From the NCBI GenBank assembly GCA_944386845.1, contig CALXCP010000013.1:1-34035 (forward strand): a stretch of DNA of 34,035 bases. The letters are read 5' to 3'. Within the stretch, counting starts at the first letter, position 1, and the number at the start of each line of letters is the position of its first letter. The position numbers were made by a program, and so were the translations under genes. The notes under the pieces are model-generated. The model did no database searches. It was not told where the DNA came from and saw only the letters and a list, made by a program, of their open reading frames with translations. The stretch comes from an uncultured Oscillospiraceae bacterium (GTDB lineage Bacteria; Bacillota; Clostridia; Oscillospirales; Oscillospiraceae). This document shows, one piece after another, positions 22,080-31,118 of this stretch.

Positions 22080-22116
22080 TCGGATCCCTCCCTGTTCGTC
22101 TTGTGTCTCTTCCTCT

Positions 22117-22145
22117 ATCATACCAACTCCCCCGCCCCCCGTCAA
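22117..22145 (-). promoter_or_regulatory. Promoter of the DUF3048 lipoprotein gene
   Basis: On the - strand TTGACG (complement of 22140-22145) and TATGAT (complement of 22117-22122) are 17 bp apart, and TGG precedes the -10 as an extended -10. Confidence 0.85.
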
Positions 22146-22153
22146 CTCCGGGA

Positions 22154-22186
22154 GACAAACCGGCCCCCGGCGGCAGCCGGGGGCCG
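22154..22186 (-). terminator. Terminator of the MBOAT-SGNH operon
   Basis: An 11-bp perfect stem (22161-22171 with 22176-22186) closes a 4-nt loop and is followed on the - strand by GTTTGTCTC. It lies just past the stop of the SGNH gene. Confidence 0.75.
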
Positions 22187-22195
22187 TGTCCGCTG

Positions 22196-23230
22196 TCAGT
22201 CCAGCTCCATGAGGGGGAAGCCCGCCTCCTCCGCCGCCCGGGTCAGCCAGTCCCGCCAGCGGGCAAAGTCGTCGTCCCAGCCTTCGTAGGCCGCCCCCCC
22301 CCGGCGGTCGGGCACCCCCAGCTCCGCCAGGTCGGCCCCCAGGGCCCGGGTGAACTTCAGAGCGCCGTTGGCGTTGAGGTGGGAGTAGTCGTACAGGTCG
22401 CTGCCCGGGTCAAAGCCCATCCCGTCCAGCCGGTCGAGATAGTTCCAGTAGGTCAGGCCGTAGGCCTCGGCCACCGCGGCCACCGCGTTCATCTGGCCCT
22501 GCTGCTCCACGGTGGCGTGGAAGGGGGCGCACACCAGGATGAGCTCCACCCCCTCCTCCCGGCAGAGGGAGACGATGCGGTCGAAGTAGTCCAGGGCGGT
22601 GTCGGACAGGGGCCGGGTGTACTCCGGGTCCACCGGCTCCAGCGGGCCGTAGGCCTGGGTGTCCAGGCGGACCTCGCAGCCCTTGCCGGTGGTGTCGATG
22701 GGAGCCAGGTCCTCCGGGGCGAGCTCCTTCCACCGGCCGTGGTAGAAGCTCAGGGGCACCAGGTAGTCCCACCGGTCCTCCCAGGGAAACAGGTCGAAGA
22801 TGGCCCGGAGCTTGGGGCCGGCCCAGGCCATGTTGTCGATGGACTTGTGGCTGTTGCCGTCCCCCTCGTAGATGAGGTCGGGGTAGTAGAGCATGTAGGC
22901 GTCCAGCACGATGCAGCCGGGGTGCTGGGTGCGGATGGCCTCCTGGACCATGTAGTAGGAGATGGGGATGCTCTGCCCGTGCTGGCCCAGGTTGTTGCTG
23001 ACGATGCCGTACTCGTGCCACAGCTCCAGGGGGAAGGCCCCGTTGAGGATGTGGCTGGAGCCCACGAAGACCACGTCCAGGCTGTCCCGGGGCTCCTCAT
23101 ACAGGGCCCGGACCGCCCCGGCGCTGTCCTTGTTCCGCAGTAGCTGGGTGGCCCCGGCGAACAGGGCGCAGAACAGGGCGCAGAAGCACACCGCCGCCAG
23201 CAGCCGGCGCAGGGTCCGTCCTCTTTTCAT
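22196..23230 (-). CDS. Membrane-anchored SGNH/DltD-like O-acyltransfer partner of the MBOAT protein
   Basis: A 344-residue protein; ATG 23230 has GGGGAGG 8 bases upstream (a GTG at 23239 would overlap that site). Residues 8-31 are one membrane anchor; the rest is outside. VVFVGSSHILNGAFP holds the nucleophile serine motif (GSSH) and DYSHLNANGA the Asp-x-x-His pair near the C-terminus, the catalytic set of SGNH/DltD/AlgX-like proteins. It follows the MBOAT gene by about 30 bases, so the two probably act together: the MBOAT protein passes an acyl group across the membrane and this protein transfers it to a surface polymer. Polymer and acyl group are not known; acetyl is most common. Confidence 0.8.
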   Translation of the reverse strand: MKRGRTLRRLLAAVCFCALFCALFAGATQLLRNKDSAGAVRALYEEPRDSLDVVFVGSSHILNGAFPLELWHEYGIVSNNLGQHGQSIPISYYMVQEAIRTQHPGCIVLDAYMLYYPDLIYEGDGNSHKSIDNMAWAGPKLRAIFDLFPWEDRWDYLVPLSFYHGRWKELAPEDLAPIDTTGKGCEVRLDTQAYGPLEPVDPEYTRPLSDTALDYFDRIVSLCREEGVELILVCAPFHATVEQQGQMNAVAAVAEAYGLTYWNYLDRLDGMGFDPGSDLYDYSHLNANGALKFTRALGADLAELGVPDRRGGAAYEGWDDDFARWRDWLTRAAEEAGFPLMELD

Positions 23231-23260
23231 CGGGGTCACCTCCCCGGCGGCGGGGCCGCC

Positions 23261-24745
23261 TTAAAATTCCCGTCCGTAGATGAAGTCGCTGGGGTCGTAA
23301 TCCCCTCCGTAGATGCCGAAGATGAGGACGGCGAACAGCCCCAGCAGGTACACCGCCCACCGGGCGGGCAGGGGCAGGGCCAGGACCCGGTCCCGCACCG
23401 GCCCCTTCCTCCCCAGCAGGTCGGCCAGGAACACCGTCACGACGGCGGCCAGGGCCACCGCCAGGTCCTTCCAGTCCAGCCCCAGGCCGGTGAGCCCGTC
23501 GGGGTCCAGGGTGAAGCAGGTGACCGCCCGGGCCAGGAAGCCCGCCGCCTGCCCGGCGCTGTCCGCCCGGAAGAAGACCCAGGCCGCCGTCACCAGGGCG
23601 AAGGTGAACAGGGTGCGCACCGCCCGCCAGACCGGGGCCTCCCGGCGGATGCGCAGGGCGGCGCAGGCCCGCTCCCGGCCGGGGCGGAGCAGGTCGCCCG
23701 CGACCTGGTACAGGCCGTGGAGCCCGCCCCAGGCCACGAAGTTCCAGCTGGCCCCGTGCCACAGGCCGCTGACCAGGAAGGTGACCATCAGGTTGAGCCG
23801 GGTGCGCCATTTTCCTCTCCGGCTGCCCCCGAGGGGGATGTACAGGTAGTCCCGGAACCAGCCGGACAGGGAGACGTGCCACCGGTGCCAGAAGTCCCGG
23901 ACCGAGACGGCCAGGTAGGGCTGCCGGAAGTTGTCGGTGAGCCGGAAGCCCAGCACCTCCGCCGCCCCCACGGCGATGGCGGAGTAGCCCCCGAAGTCGC
24001 CGTAGATCTGCAGGGAGAAGCACACCGCCGCCACCGCCAGGTGCAGGCCGTTGTAGGCCGTGTAGTCGGCGAACACCGTGTCCACCAGCAGGGCCAGCCG
24101 GTCGGCCAGCACCAGCTTCAGGAACAGGCCCCACAGCATCAGCAGCAGGCCCCGGCGCATCCGGTCGAAGTCGAAGGGGACGTCCAGCCCCCAGCCGTCC
24201 CGCCCCTCCCGCATCTGGGCCAGCAGGCCGTCCGCCCGCTCGATGGGGCCGGAGACCAGCTTGGGGAAGAAGGCGGTGAACAGGGCGTAGCGCAGGAAAT
24301 TCCGCTCCGCCGGCACCTTTCCCCGGCACACGTCGGCCAGGTAGCCCACCTCCTGGAAGGTGTAGAAGGAGATGCCCAGGGGGAGCACCAGCTCCAGCCG
24401 GGGGGCCTCCCCCGCCGCCCCCAGCCAGGACAGCAGGGCGGCGGCGCTCTGGGCGGCGAAGTTGAAGTATTTGAAGAAGAACAGCAGGGCCAGCACCGAA
24501 ACGATGCCCGCCGCCGTCCACCCCCGGCGCCAGAGGGGGTCCCGCCGCCGGCCGGCCAGCAGGGCGGCGGCGAAGCTCACCGCGGTGGTGCACAGGAGCA
24601 GGACGGTGTACCCCACGTGGGCGCAGGCGTAGAAGAAATAGCTGGCCAGCAGCAGCCACCCCATCCGCCATCCCCGGGGGACCAGGAAGTACAGCAGGGT
24701 GACCGCGGGGAAAAAGAGCAGAAACTGCGGGGAGTTGAAGACCAT
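23261..24745 (-). CDS. MBOAT-family O-acyltransferase (AlgI/PatA-like)
   Basis: A 494-residue multi-pass protein. ATG 24745 (MVFNSPQFLLFF) is the standard AlgI-type start; its ribosome site (GAGG two bases away) is poor, but no other start lies between it and the promoter. Conserved MBOAT features are PLGISFYTFQ, FFPKLVSGPIERAD, YGDFGGYSAIAVG, DFWHRWHVSLSGWFRDYLYIPLGG (core HRWHVSLS) and the catalytic-histidine motif SGLWHGASWNF. About ten or more membrane segments are visible. It moves acyl groups across the membrane for O-acylation of wall or exopolysaccharide. First gene of a two-gene operon with the SGNH partner. Confidence 0.92.
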   Translation of the reverse strand: MVFNSPQFLLFFPAVTLLYFLVPRGWRMGWLLLASYFFYACAHVGYTVLLLCTTAVSFAAALLAGRRRDPLWRRGWTAAGIVSVLALLFFFKYFNFAAQSAAALLSWLGAAGEAPRLELVLPLGISFYTFQEVGYLADVCRGKVPAERNFLRYALFTAFFPKLVSGPIERADGLLAQMREGRDGWGLDVPFDFDRMRRGLLLMLWGLFLKLVLADRLALLVDTVFADYTAYNGLHLAVAAVCFSLQIYGDFGGYSAIAVGAAEVLGFRLTDNFRQPYLAVSVRDFWHRWHVSLSGWFRDYLYIPLGGSRRGKWRTRLNLMVTFLVSGLWHGASWNFVAWGGLHGLYQVAGDLLRPGRERACAALRIRREAPVWRAVRTLFTFALVTAAWVFFRADSAGQAAGFLARAVTCFTLDPDGLTGLGLDWKDLAVALAAVVTVFLADLLGRKGPVRDRVLALPLPARWAVYLLGLFAVLIFGIYGGDYDPSDFIYGREF

Positions 24746-24799
24746 ATCCTCGCCGGGCCCGGCGTTCCCCCCTCTCCTTCTCGAATCACAGGTGCCCTC

Positions 24800-24828
24800 A
24801 TTATAAAGCATCCGCCCCCGCTCCGCAA
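24800..24828 (-). promoter_or_regulatory. Promoter of the MBOAT-SGNH operon
   Basis: On the - strand TTGCGG (complement of 24823-24828) and a perfect TATAAT (complement of 24800-24805) are 17 bp apart. It diverges from the ABC operon promoter about 90 bp away. Confidence 0.85.
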
Positions 24829-24911
24829 GCCGTTTCCGCCCCGGAAGCCCGTCCGCCGGGCGGCGGCGGGACGGCGGACAAGGAAAATTTCCATTCTGTT
24901 CACAATTTGTT

Positions 24912-24940
24912 TTGATTTTTTTGCGGAAACGTTGTATGAT
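24912..24940 (+). promoter_or_regulatory. Promoter of the ABC-GldG-DUF4340 operon
   Basis: TTGATT (24912-24917) and TATGAT (24935-24940) are 17 bp apart in an AT-rich stretch. The leader to the first start codon is about 80 bases. Confidence 0.8.
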
Positions 24941-24964
24941 AGCGGTTAGTATTGTGTCCGCACG

Positions 24965-24990
24965 CGCCGCGCCCCTCTCCGGGCGCGGCG
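24965..24990 (+). other. GC-rich leader stem-loop and three-codon mini-frame before the ABC operon
   Basis: A perfect 10-bp stem (24965-24974 with 24981-24990) closes the loop CTCTCC in the 5' leader. No T-run follows, so it is not a plain terminator. After it come CGGAGG (24996-25001) and a mini-frame ATG AAG GAG TGA (25008-25019), whose AAGGAG is the ribosome site of the real gene. A translating ribosome would cover that site, so the mini-frame could tune expression, or it may be chance. Confidence 0.4.
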
Positions 24991-25025
24991 GTCTTCGGAG
25001 GACAGATATGAAGGAGTGATCAGAT

Positions 25026-26045
25026 TTGATCGAGGTTCGCGACCTGGTGAAGCGGTACGGCGACCACGTGGCGGTGGACCACCTGAGCTTCACGGTGGAA
25101 AAGGGCCAGATCTACGGCTTCCTGGGCCCTAACGGCGCCGGGAAATCCACGACGATGAACATCATGACCGGCTACATCGGCCTCACCGAGGGGGACGTCA
25201 TCGTCAACGGCCACAACATCGTGGAGGAGCCCGAGGCGGCCAAGCGCTGCATCGGCTATCTCCCCGAGATCCCGCCCCTGTACACCGACATGACGGTGAC
25301 GGAGTATCTCCGCTTCGCGGCCCAGCTGAAGAAGGTGCCCAAGGGGGAGCGGGCGGAGCAGCTCCGCCGGGTGGTGGAGCTGACCCACATCGAGGACGTG
25401 CAGCACCGCCTCATCAAGAACCTGTCCAAGGGCTACCGGCAGCGGGTGGGCCTGGCCCAGGCCCTGCTGGGCTTCCCCGAGGTCATCATCCTGGACGAGC
25501 CCACCGTGGGCCTGGACCCCAAGCAGATCATCGAGATCCGGGACCTGATCCGCAGCCTGTCCGGCGACCACACCGTCATCCTCAGCTCCCACATCCTCTC
25601 CGAGGTGCAGGAGGTCTGCGACCAGGTGCTCATCATCAACCACGGCAAGCTCATCGCCAGCGGCTCCCCCGCCGAGCTGGAGGAGAAGCTGGCCGGCACC
25701 ACCCTCTCCCTCACCGTGAAGGGGGACGACCCCAGAGCGGTGGAGGCCCTGCTCTCCCCCCTGGACGGGGTCACCGCCGTCACCGTGGCCCCCGGCGCCG
25801 ATCCCGGGGAGCTGGACGTGCGGCTCTCCTGCGCCCGGGGCCGGGACGTGCGGGAGGCGGTGTCCTCCGCCTGCATCTCCGCCGGGGTGCCCATCCTGAT
25901 GATGAAAAACGGCGACGTGTCGCTGGAGCAGATCTTCCTGGAGGTCACCAGCGACGAGACCGGGGAGAGCCCGGAGCAGCCCGCCGGGGCTGACGAGACG
26001 CCGGACGCCGACAGGGCGGACGGCGGAGAGGAGGGACAGCAGTGA
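25026..26045 (+). CDS. ABC-2 type transporter ATP-binding protein (GldA-like)
   Basis: A 339-residue protein starting with TTG 25026; AAGGAG at 25011-25016 is 9 bases upstream and no in-frame ATG fits. Walker A is GPNGAGKST, the signature is LSKGYRQRVGLAQAL (core SKGYRQR, a variant of LSGGQ with Lys for the first Gly), Walker B VIILDEPTVGLDP, and the switch histidine is in LSSHILSE. Residues about 225-315 form the extra C-terminal domain of ABC-2/Gld ATPases, and a Glu/Asp-rich tail ends the chain. It powers the next-encoded permease and is cytoplasmic. The permease start overlaps this stop (GTGA), so the subunits are translationally coupled. Confidence 0.92.
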   Translation: MIEVRDLVKRYGDHVAVDHLSFTVEKGQIYGFLGPNGAGKSTTMNIMTGYIGLTEGDVIVNGHNIVEEPEAAKRCIGYLPEIPPLYTDMTVTEYLRFAAQLKKVPKGERAEQLRRVVELTHIEDVQHRLIKNLSKGYRQRVGLAQALLGFPEVIILDEPTVGLDPKQIIEIRDLIRSLSGDHTVILSSHILSEVQEVCDQVLIINHGKLIASGSPAELEEKLAGTTLSLTVKGDDPRAVEALLSPLDGVTAVTVAPGADPGELDVRLSCARGRDVREAVSSACISAGVPILMMKNGDVSLEQIFLEVTSDETGESPEQPAGADETPDADRADGGEEGQQ

Positions 26046-26908
26046 GCGCCATCTTCAAGCGGGATCTCCGCTCCTACTTCACCGGCATGATCGGCTACAT
26101 CTTCATCGCCGTCTCCCTGGCCTTCGTGGGGATCTATTTCCTGGTGGTGAACCTGATCAACGGCTACCCCTATTTCTCCTACACCCTGTCCAACTCGGCC
26201 ATGTTCTTCATCGTGTGCATCCCCCTGCTCACCATGCGTTCCATGGCGGAGGAGCGGCGCACCAAGACCGACCAGCTCCTGCTGACCAGTCCGGTGTCGG
26301 TGGGCGGCATCGTCACCGGCAAGTTCCTGGCCATGGCCGCCGTGCTGGCCATCCCCATGGTGATCCTGTGCGCCTGCCCCCTGCTGATGCGCTCGGCCGG
26401 GGCTGCGGGCATCGCCTCGGACTACGCCACCCTGCTGGCCGTGTACTGCATGGGCTGTATGTTCATCGCCATCGGCATGTTCATCTCCTCCCTCACCGAG
26501 AACCAGGTCATCTCCGCGGTGGTCACCCTGTTCGTGCTGCTGCTGCTGTACATGTGGGACGACATCCTGGACTTCCTGCCCACCACCGTCACCGCCAACA
26601 TGATCGGCTGCCTGGTGGCCATCGTCGTCGTCGCCCTGCTGCTCTACCTCATGTCGGGCAGCCCCAACCTGGCCATGGTGGCGGCCATCATCGGCGCGGT
26701 GGCCGTGATCGTGGTGTACTTCGTGGACGCCACCTTGTTTGAGAGCCTGCTGCCCAACGCCCTGGGCATCCTGTCCGCCACCGCCGTGCTGGAGACCTTC
26801 GCCTTCGACTTCGTGTTCAACTGGCCCGGCCTGGTGTTCTATCTGTCCGTCGCCGCCCTGTTCGTCTTCCTCACGGCCCAGACCGTGCAGAAGCGGCGCT
26901 GGAACTGA
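26042..26908 (+). CDS. ABC-2 type permease (GldF-like)
   Basis: A 288-residue membrane protein from GTG 26042, with GGAGG 7 bases upstream and a 4-base overlap with the ATPase. It has about six to seven membrane segments. The RSMAEERRTKTDQLLLTSPVS cytosolic loop after segment 2 (core EERRTKTDQLL) is the hallmark of GldF-type ABC-2 permeases. It probably forms a dimer with two ATPase subunits. Substrate unknown. It is followed 17 bases later by the GldG-like gene, the same order as gldF-gldG in gliding Bacteroidetes; no gliding or type IX secretion gene is near, so a gliding role is not implied. Confidence 0.9.
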   Translation: MSAIFKRDLRSYFTGMIGYIFIAVSLAFVGIYFLVVNLINGYPYFSYTLSNSAMFFIVCIPLLTMRSMAEERRTKTDQLLLTSPVSVGGIVTGKFLAMAAVLAIPMVILCACPLLMRSAGAAGIASDYATLLAVYCMGCMFIAIGMFISSLTENQVISAVVTLFVLLLLYMWDDILDFLPTTVTANMIGCLVAIVVVALLLYLMSGSPNLAMVAAIIGAVAVIVVYFVDATLFESLLPNALGILSATAVLETFAFDFVFNWPGLVFYLSVAALFVFLTAQTVQKRRWN

Positions 26909-26925
26909 AGGAGGTGTCCGTCCGC

Positions 26926-28350
26926 ATGAAGAGCTTTAACAAAAACGCCCGGATGGGCACCTACGCCTTCGGCCTGTCGGCGGTGGCCCTGGTCATCGTC
27001 ATCGTGCTGAACCTGCTGCTGCACCAGCTGCCCGCCTCCATCGCCCGGCCCGACATCTCGGGCACCGGGCTGTACGACCTGTCCGACACCACCACCGAGC
27101 TGCTGGCCGGCCTGGACACCGATGTGGAGATCATCCTCATCGGCGAGGCGGAGCGGGTGGATCCCCGGGTCATCACCTTCCTGAACAAGTACACCGCTCT
27201 CTCCCCCCACCTGATCTACTCCCAGGTGGATCCGGTGGCCCACCCCTCCGTGCTGGAGACCTATGACACCACCAGCAACACCGTGGTGGTCCGCTGCGAG
27301 GAGACGGGCAAGCAGACCATCGTCTATGGCTCCGGCTTCGAGGGGCACACCGACGCCTTCATCACCTATGACCCCGAGGCCTACCTGTACAACCAGGTCT
27401 ACCAGGAGGTGGCCTTCGACGGGGAGGGCCAGCTCACCGGCGCGGTGAACTTCGTCACCAGCGACGTGGACGAGACGGTCTACTCCCTCACCGGCCACGG
27501 CGAGGTGGAGCTGACCTCCGCCCTCACCGGCATGATCTCCAAGGCCAGCCTCACCCTGGCCGAGGAGCCGCTGAACCTGCTCATGGACGGCGGCATCCCC
27601 GACGACTGCAGCCTGCTCATCATCAACGCCCCTGCCAGCGATCTGTCCCAGGACGAGCTGGACATGCTGCTGGCCTACCTGGAGGAGGGCGGGCAGGTCA
27701 TCCTGCTGCTGGAGTCCGCCGATCTGGCCAACTTCAACGCCCTCTCCCGGACCTATGGCCTGGAGGTCCAGCAGGGCACCCTGGGCGACCGGGAGCGCTT
27801 CTTCAGCGCCTTCTCCTCCTCCGCGGGCTACTTCTGCATCGCCCCGGTGCTCTCCTCCACCAGTGCCGCCGCCGAGGGCGTCACCACCGACGCCATGCTC
27901 CTCCTCCCCCACGGGATGGCCCAGGTGGACCCCGCCCGGGACACCATCGACGTGGAGGGCTTCCTCACCACGTCGGAGAGCGGCTTCCTCTATGTGGACG
28001 AGGAGACCACCCCCGAGCCGGAGCTGGGCACCTACCTCATCGGCGCCACCGCCTCGGAGGAGACGGAGAGCGGCACCGCCCGGCTGACGGTGATCTCCTC
28101 CGCCTCCCTGATCAGCGAGACCATCACCACCTTCTACCCCAGCATGTCCAACCTGGACATCTTCATGAACGTGGTGGTCAGCTGCTTCGACGGCGAGGTG
28201 GCCAACACCTCCATCCCCTCCAAGAGCCTGGCGGTGGACTATGTCTACGTCAGCGACCCCACCCTGTGGGGGGCCCTGTTCATCTTCGTGCTGCCCCTGG
28301 CGGCCCTGGTCATCGGCCTGATCGTCTGGCTGAAGCGGAGGAAGCGCTGA
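26926..28350 (+). CDS. GldG-family auxiliary ABC transporter protein (DUF4350/ABC-type_uncharacterised domain)
   Basis: A 474-residue protein. ATG 26926 is used because AAGGAGG (26908-26914) is 11 bases upstream; the GTG at 26914 lies inside that site. One membrane segment near residues 15-35 (ALVIVIVLNLLLHQLP) and one at the very C-terminus (ALFIFVLPLAALVIGLIVW) hold a large outside domain. LYDLSDTTTELLAGLDTDVEIILIGE (core LYDLSD) and VYSLTGHGEVEL (core TGHGE) are GldG-type landmarks. GldG partners the ABC-2 permease; its mechanism is not known. One base separates it from the DUF4340 gene. Confidence 0.85.
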   Translation: MKSFNKNARMGTYAFGLSAVALVIVIVLNLLLHQLPASIARPDISGTGLYDLSDTTTELLAGLDTDVEIILIGEAERVDPRVITFLNKYTALSPHLIYSQVDPVAHPSVLETYDTTSNTVVVRCEETGKQTIVYGSGFEGHTDAFITYDPEAYLYNQVYQEVAFDGEGQLTGAVNFVTSDVDETVYSLTGHGEVELTSALTGMISKASLTLAEEPLNLLMDGGIPDDCSLLIINAPASDLSQDELDMLLAYLEEGGQVILLLESADLANFNALSRTYGLEVQQGTLGDRERFFSAFSSSAGYFCIAPVLSSTSAAAEGVTTDAMLLLPHGMAQVDPARDTIDVEGFLTTSESGFLYVDEETTPEPELGTYLIGATASEETESGTARLTVISSASLISETITTFYPSMSNLDIFMNVVVSCFDGEVANTSIPSKSLAVDYVYVSDPTLWGALFIFVLPLAALVIGLIVWLKRRKR

Positions 28351-28351
28351 C

Positions 28352-29428
28352 ATGAAAAAGCAGACCAAACAGCTCATCGTCCTCCTCGTCGTGCTGGCCG
28401 TGTGCGTGGCGGGCTACTTCGCGGTGACCCAGATCCTCACCCGGCAGCAGGCGCAGCTGGAGGAGCAGCAGCACGCCGACGACATCACCATCCTGTCCGG
28501 CCAGATCGCCCAGATCTCCGTCAACGCCGGCTGGGAGAACGGCTACACCTTCACCTACAGCGAGGAGGGGGGCTGGAGCTACACTGACCCCATCTTCCCC
28601 GTGGATCAGGGCGCCGTGGACGACCTGGCCGAGCTGCTGGTCCCCCTGTCCCCCGAGCGGGTCATGCAGGCGGCGGAGCCCCTGGCCTCCTACGGCCTGG
28701 ACCTGCCCCACTACACCGTCACCGCCACCGACGAGGGCGGCAACGTCCTCTCCCTCCTGGTGGGGGACGCCAACTCCAACGGCGACTTCTACGCCAGCCT
28801 GGAGGGGGACAGCGAGACCATCTACTCCCTGGATCCCGCCCTGGTCCAGCTCCTGTCCAAGGGCCTGCTGGACTTCATGGAGCTGCCCGAGCTGCCCGAC
28901 CTGGCCGAGGCCGACCTCATCTCCGTCACCCTGGAGGCGGCCGGGGACGACCCCGTGACCATCACCAAGGAGACCATCCCCGCCGAGACGGAGGGGGACT
29001 CTGACACCTACGTCTGGTATCTGGACGGCACCCCGGTGGACCAGCTCGCCCCCAGTCAGGACTTCCTGGACAGCCTGGCGGCCCAGGGGGAGGACCCCAC
29101 CGACGCCGCCACCCTGCTGGAGGACCTGCTCTCCGCCCTCTCCCGGCTGCGCATCGACCAGTGCGCCGACTACGATGACCCCGGCCGCTCCCTGCTGCTG
29201 GGCAACGGGGCCCAGGAGGGCGATCCCGTCCCCCTGACCGCCACCGTGAACTACACCGCGGACAGCGACGACGGCACCGGCGAGCCCGCCACCCTGAAGA
29301 TCTACCTGGGCGGCAAGTGGTCGGAGGACGACGACTACTACGTGGGCATGTTCGATGACGATCCCGCCGTCTACCCCATCTTCTACAACATGGCGGAGCC
29401 CATGTACTGCTTCGCCGCCGCCTTCTGA
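28352..29428 (+). CDS. DUF4340 domain-containing membrane-anchored protein
   Basis: A 358-residue protein; ATG 28352 has GGAGG about 10 bases upstream and starts one base after the GldG stop. Residues 9-28 are a membrane anchor (LLVVLAVCVAGYFAV); the rest is an acidic extracytoplasmic domain. The DUF4340 body is seen in EEGGWSYTD, PLASYGLDLPHYTV, LLVGDANSNGDFYAS and FMELPELPDL, repeated beta-strand motifs often found next to GldG. Many Asp/Glu residues give a strongly negative surface. It completes a four-gene operon (ATPase, permease, GldG, DUF4340) found in many Firmicutes and Proteobacteria but with no agreed function in Firmicutes. A strong terminator follows. Confidence 0.88.
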   Translation: MKKQTKQLIVLLVVLAVCVAGYFAVTQILTRQQAQLEEQQHADDITILSGQIAQISVNAGWENGYTFTYSEEGGWSYTDPIFPVDQGAVDDLAELLVPLSPERVMQAAEPLASYGLDLPHYTVTATDEGGNVLSLLVGDANSNGDFYASLEGDSETIYSLDPALVQLLSKGLLDFMELPELPDLAEADLISVTLEAAGDDPVTITKETIPAETEGDSDTYVWYLDGTPVDQLAPSQDFLDSLAAQGEDPTDAATLLEDLLSALSRLRIDQCADYDDPGRSLLLGNGAQEGDPVPLTATVNYTADSDDGTGEPATLKIYLGGKWSEDDDYYVGMFDDDPAVYPIFYNMAEPMYCFAAAF

Positions 29429-29450
29429 GCGCGGCGCCACGCAGGACGAA

Positions 29451-29490
29451 GGGCCGGCCCGGCGCGAGATGCGCCGGGCCGGCCCTTTTC
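29451..29490 (+). terminator. Rho-independent terminator of the ABC-GldG-DUF4340 operon
   Basis: A perfect 15-bp stem (29451-29465 with 29471-29485) closes the loop GAGAT and is followed by TTTT. Confidence 0.92.
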
Positions 29491-29513
29491 CCTCCTCGGG
29501 ACCAAAACGGACA

Positions 29514-29553
29514 GAAAAGGGGCCCCGCTGACAGAACTGTCAGTGGGGCCCCT
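29514..29553 (-). terminator. Rho-independent terminator of the liv operon
   Basis: A 17-bp stem with one wobble (29518-29534 with 29537-29553) is followed on the - strand by TTTTCTG from the A-run at 29515-29518. It lies 26 bases past the livF stop and faces the + strand terminator. Confidence 0.88.
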
Positions 29554-29578
29554 CTGCGTCTCGTCCGGGGTTTCCCGG

Positions 29579-30269
29579 TCACTTGCCCAGATAGGCCTTC
29601 TTCACCGCCTCGTTGGACAGCAGCTCGCTGCCCGGGCCGGTGAGGGTGATCTTGCCCGTCTCCAGCACGTAGCCGATGTCGGCGATCTTCAGGGCCATGT
29701 TGGCGTTCTGCTCGATGAGCAGCACCGTCACCCCCATGCGGTTGATCTCCTTGATGATGTCGAAGATCCCCTTGACGATCAGGGGGGCCAGGCCCAGGGA
29801 GGGCTCGTCCATCATGATGAGCTTGGGGCGGGACATGAGGGCCCGGCCCACGGCCAGCATCTGCTGCTCGCCGCCGGACAGGGTGCCCGCCGCCTGCCAG
29901 GAGCGCTCCTTCAGCCGGGGAAAGAGCTCATAGACCCAGTTCAGGTCGTGCTCGATCTGCTCCCGGTCCTTCCGGAGGTAGGCCCCCACCCGCAGGTTCT
30001 CCAGCACCGTCAGGTCGGGGAACACCCGCCGGCCCTCGGGCACCAGGGTGATGCCCTTGGAGACGATGCGGTCGGGCGAGAGGGCGGTGATATCCTCCGC
30101 CTGGAAGTGGATGCGCCCGCCGGCGGGCTGCACCAGCCCGGCGATGGTGCGCAGGGTGGTGGACTTTCCGGCGCCGTTGGCCCCGATGAGGGTGACGATG
30201 GCGCCCTCGGGCACCTCGAAGGAGATGCCCTTCACCGCCTCGATGCCGCCGTAGCGGACCTTCAGGTCG

Positions 30270-30283
<14 letters not shown>
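29579..30283 (-). CDS. livF: Branched-chain amino-acid ABC transporter ATP-binding protein LivF
   Basis: A 234-residue ATPase from ATG 30283, the normal LivF length. Walker A is GANGAGKST, the signature TLSGGEQQML, Walker B IMMDEPSLGLAP, and the Q-loop follows the Walker A by the expected distance. LKIDDLKVRYGGIEAVKG and RVFPDLTVLENLRVGAYLR (core LTVLENL) are LivF hallmarks that tell it from LivG. It overlaps the end of livG by 14 bases. With LivG it drives import of Leu, Ile and Val through LivHM. Last gene of the operon. Confidence 0.94.

Positions 30284-31114
<831 letters not shown>

Positions 31115-31118
<4 letters not shown>

Noticed and set aside
23097-24671. Alternative frame over the MBOAT gene encoding a Gly/Ala/Pro/Arg-rich protein
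   Set aside because: Composition is typical of a shifted frame in GC-rich DNA, and the other frame has all MBOAT motifs.
25008-25019. Three-codon frame ATG-AAG-GAG-TGA as a true leader peptide gene
   Set aside because: It contains the ribosome site of the next gene and is very short; kept only as a possible tuning element, since chance is as likely.
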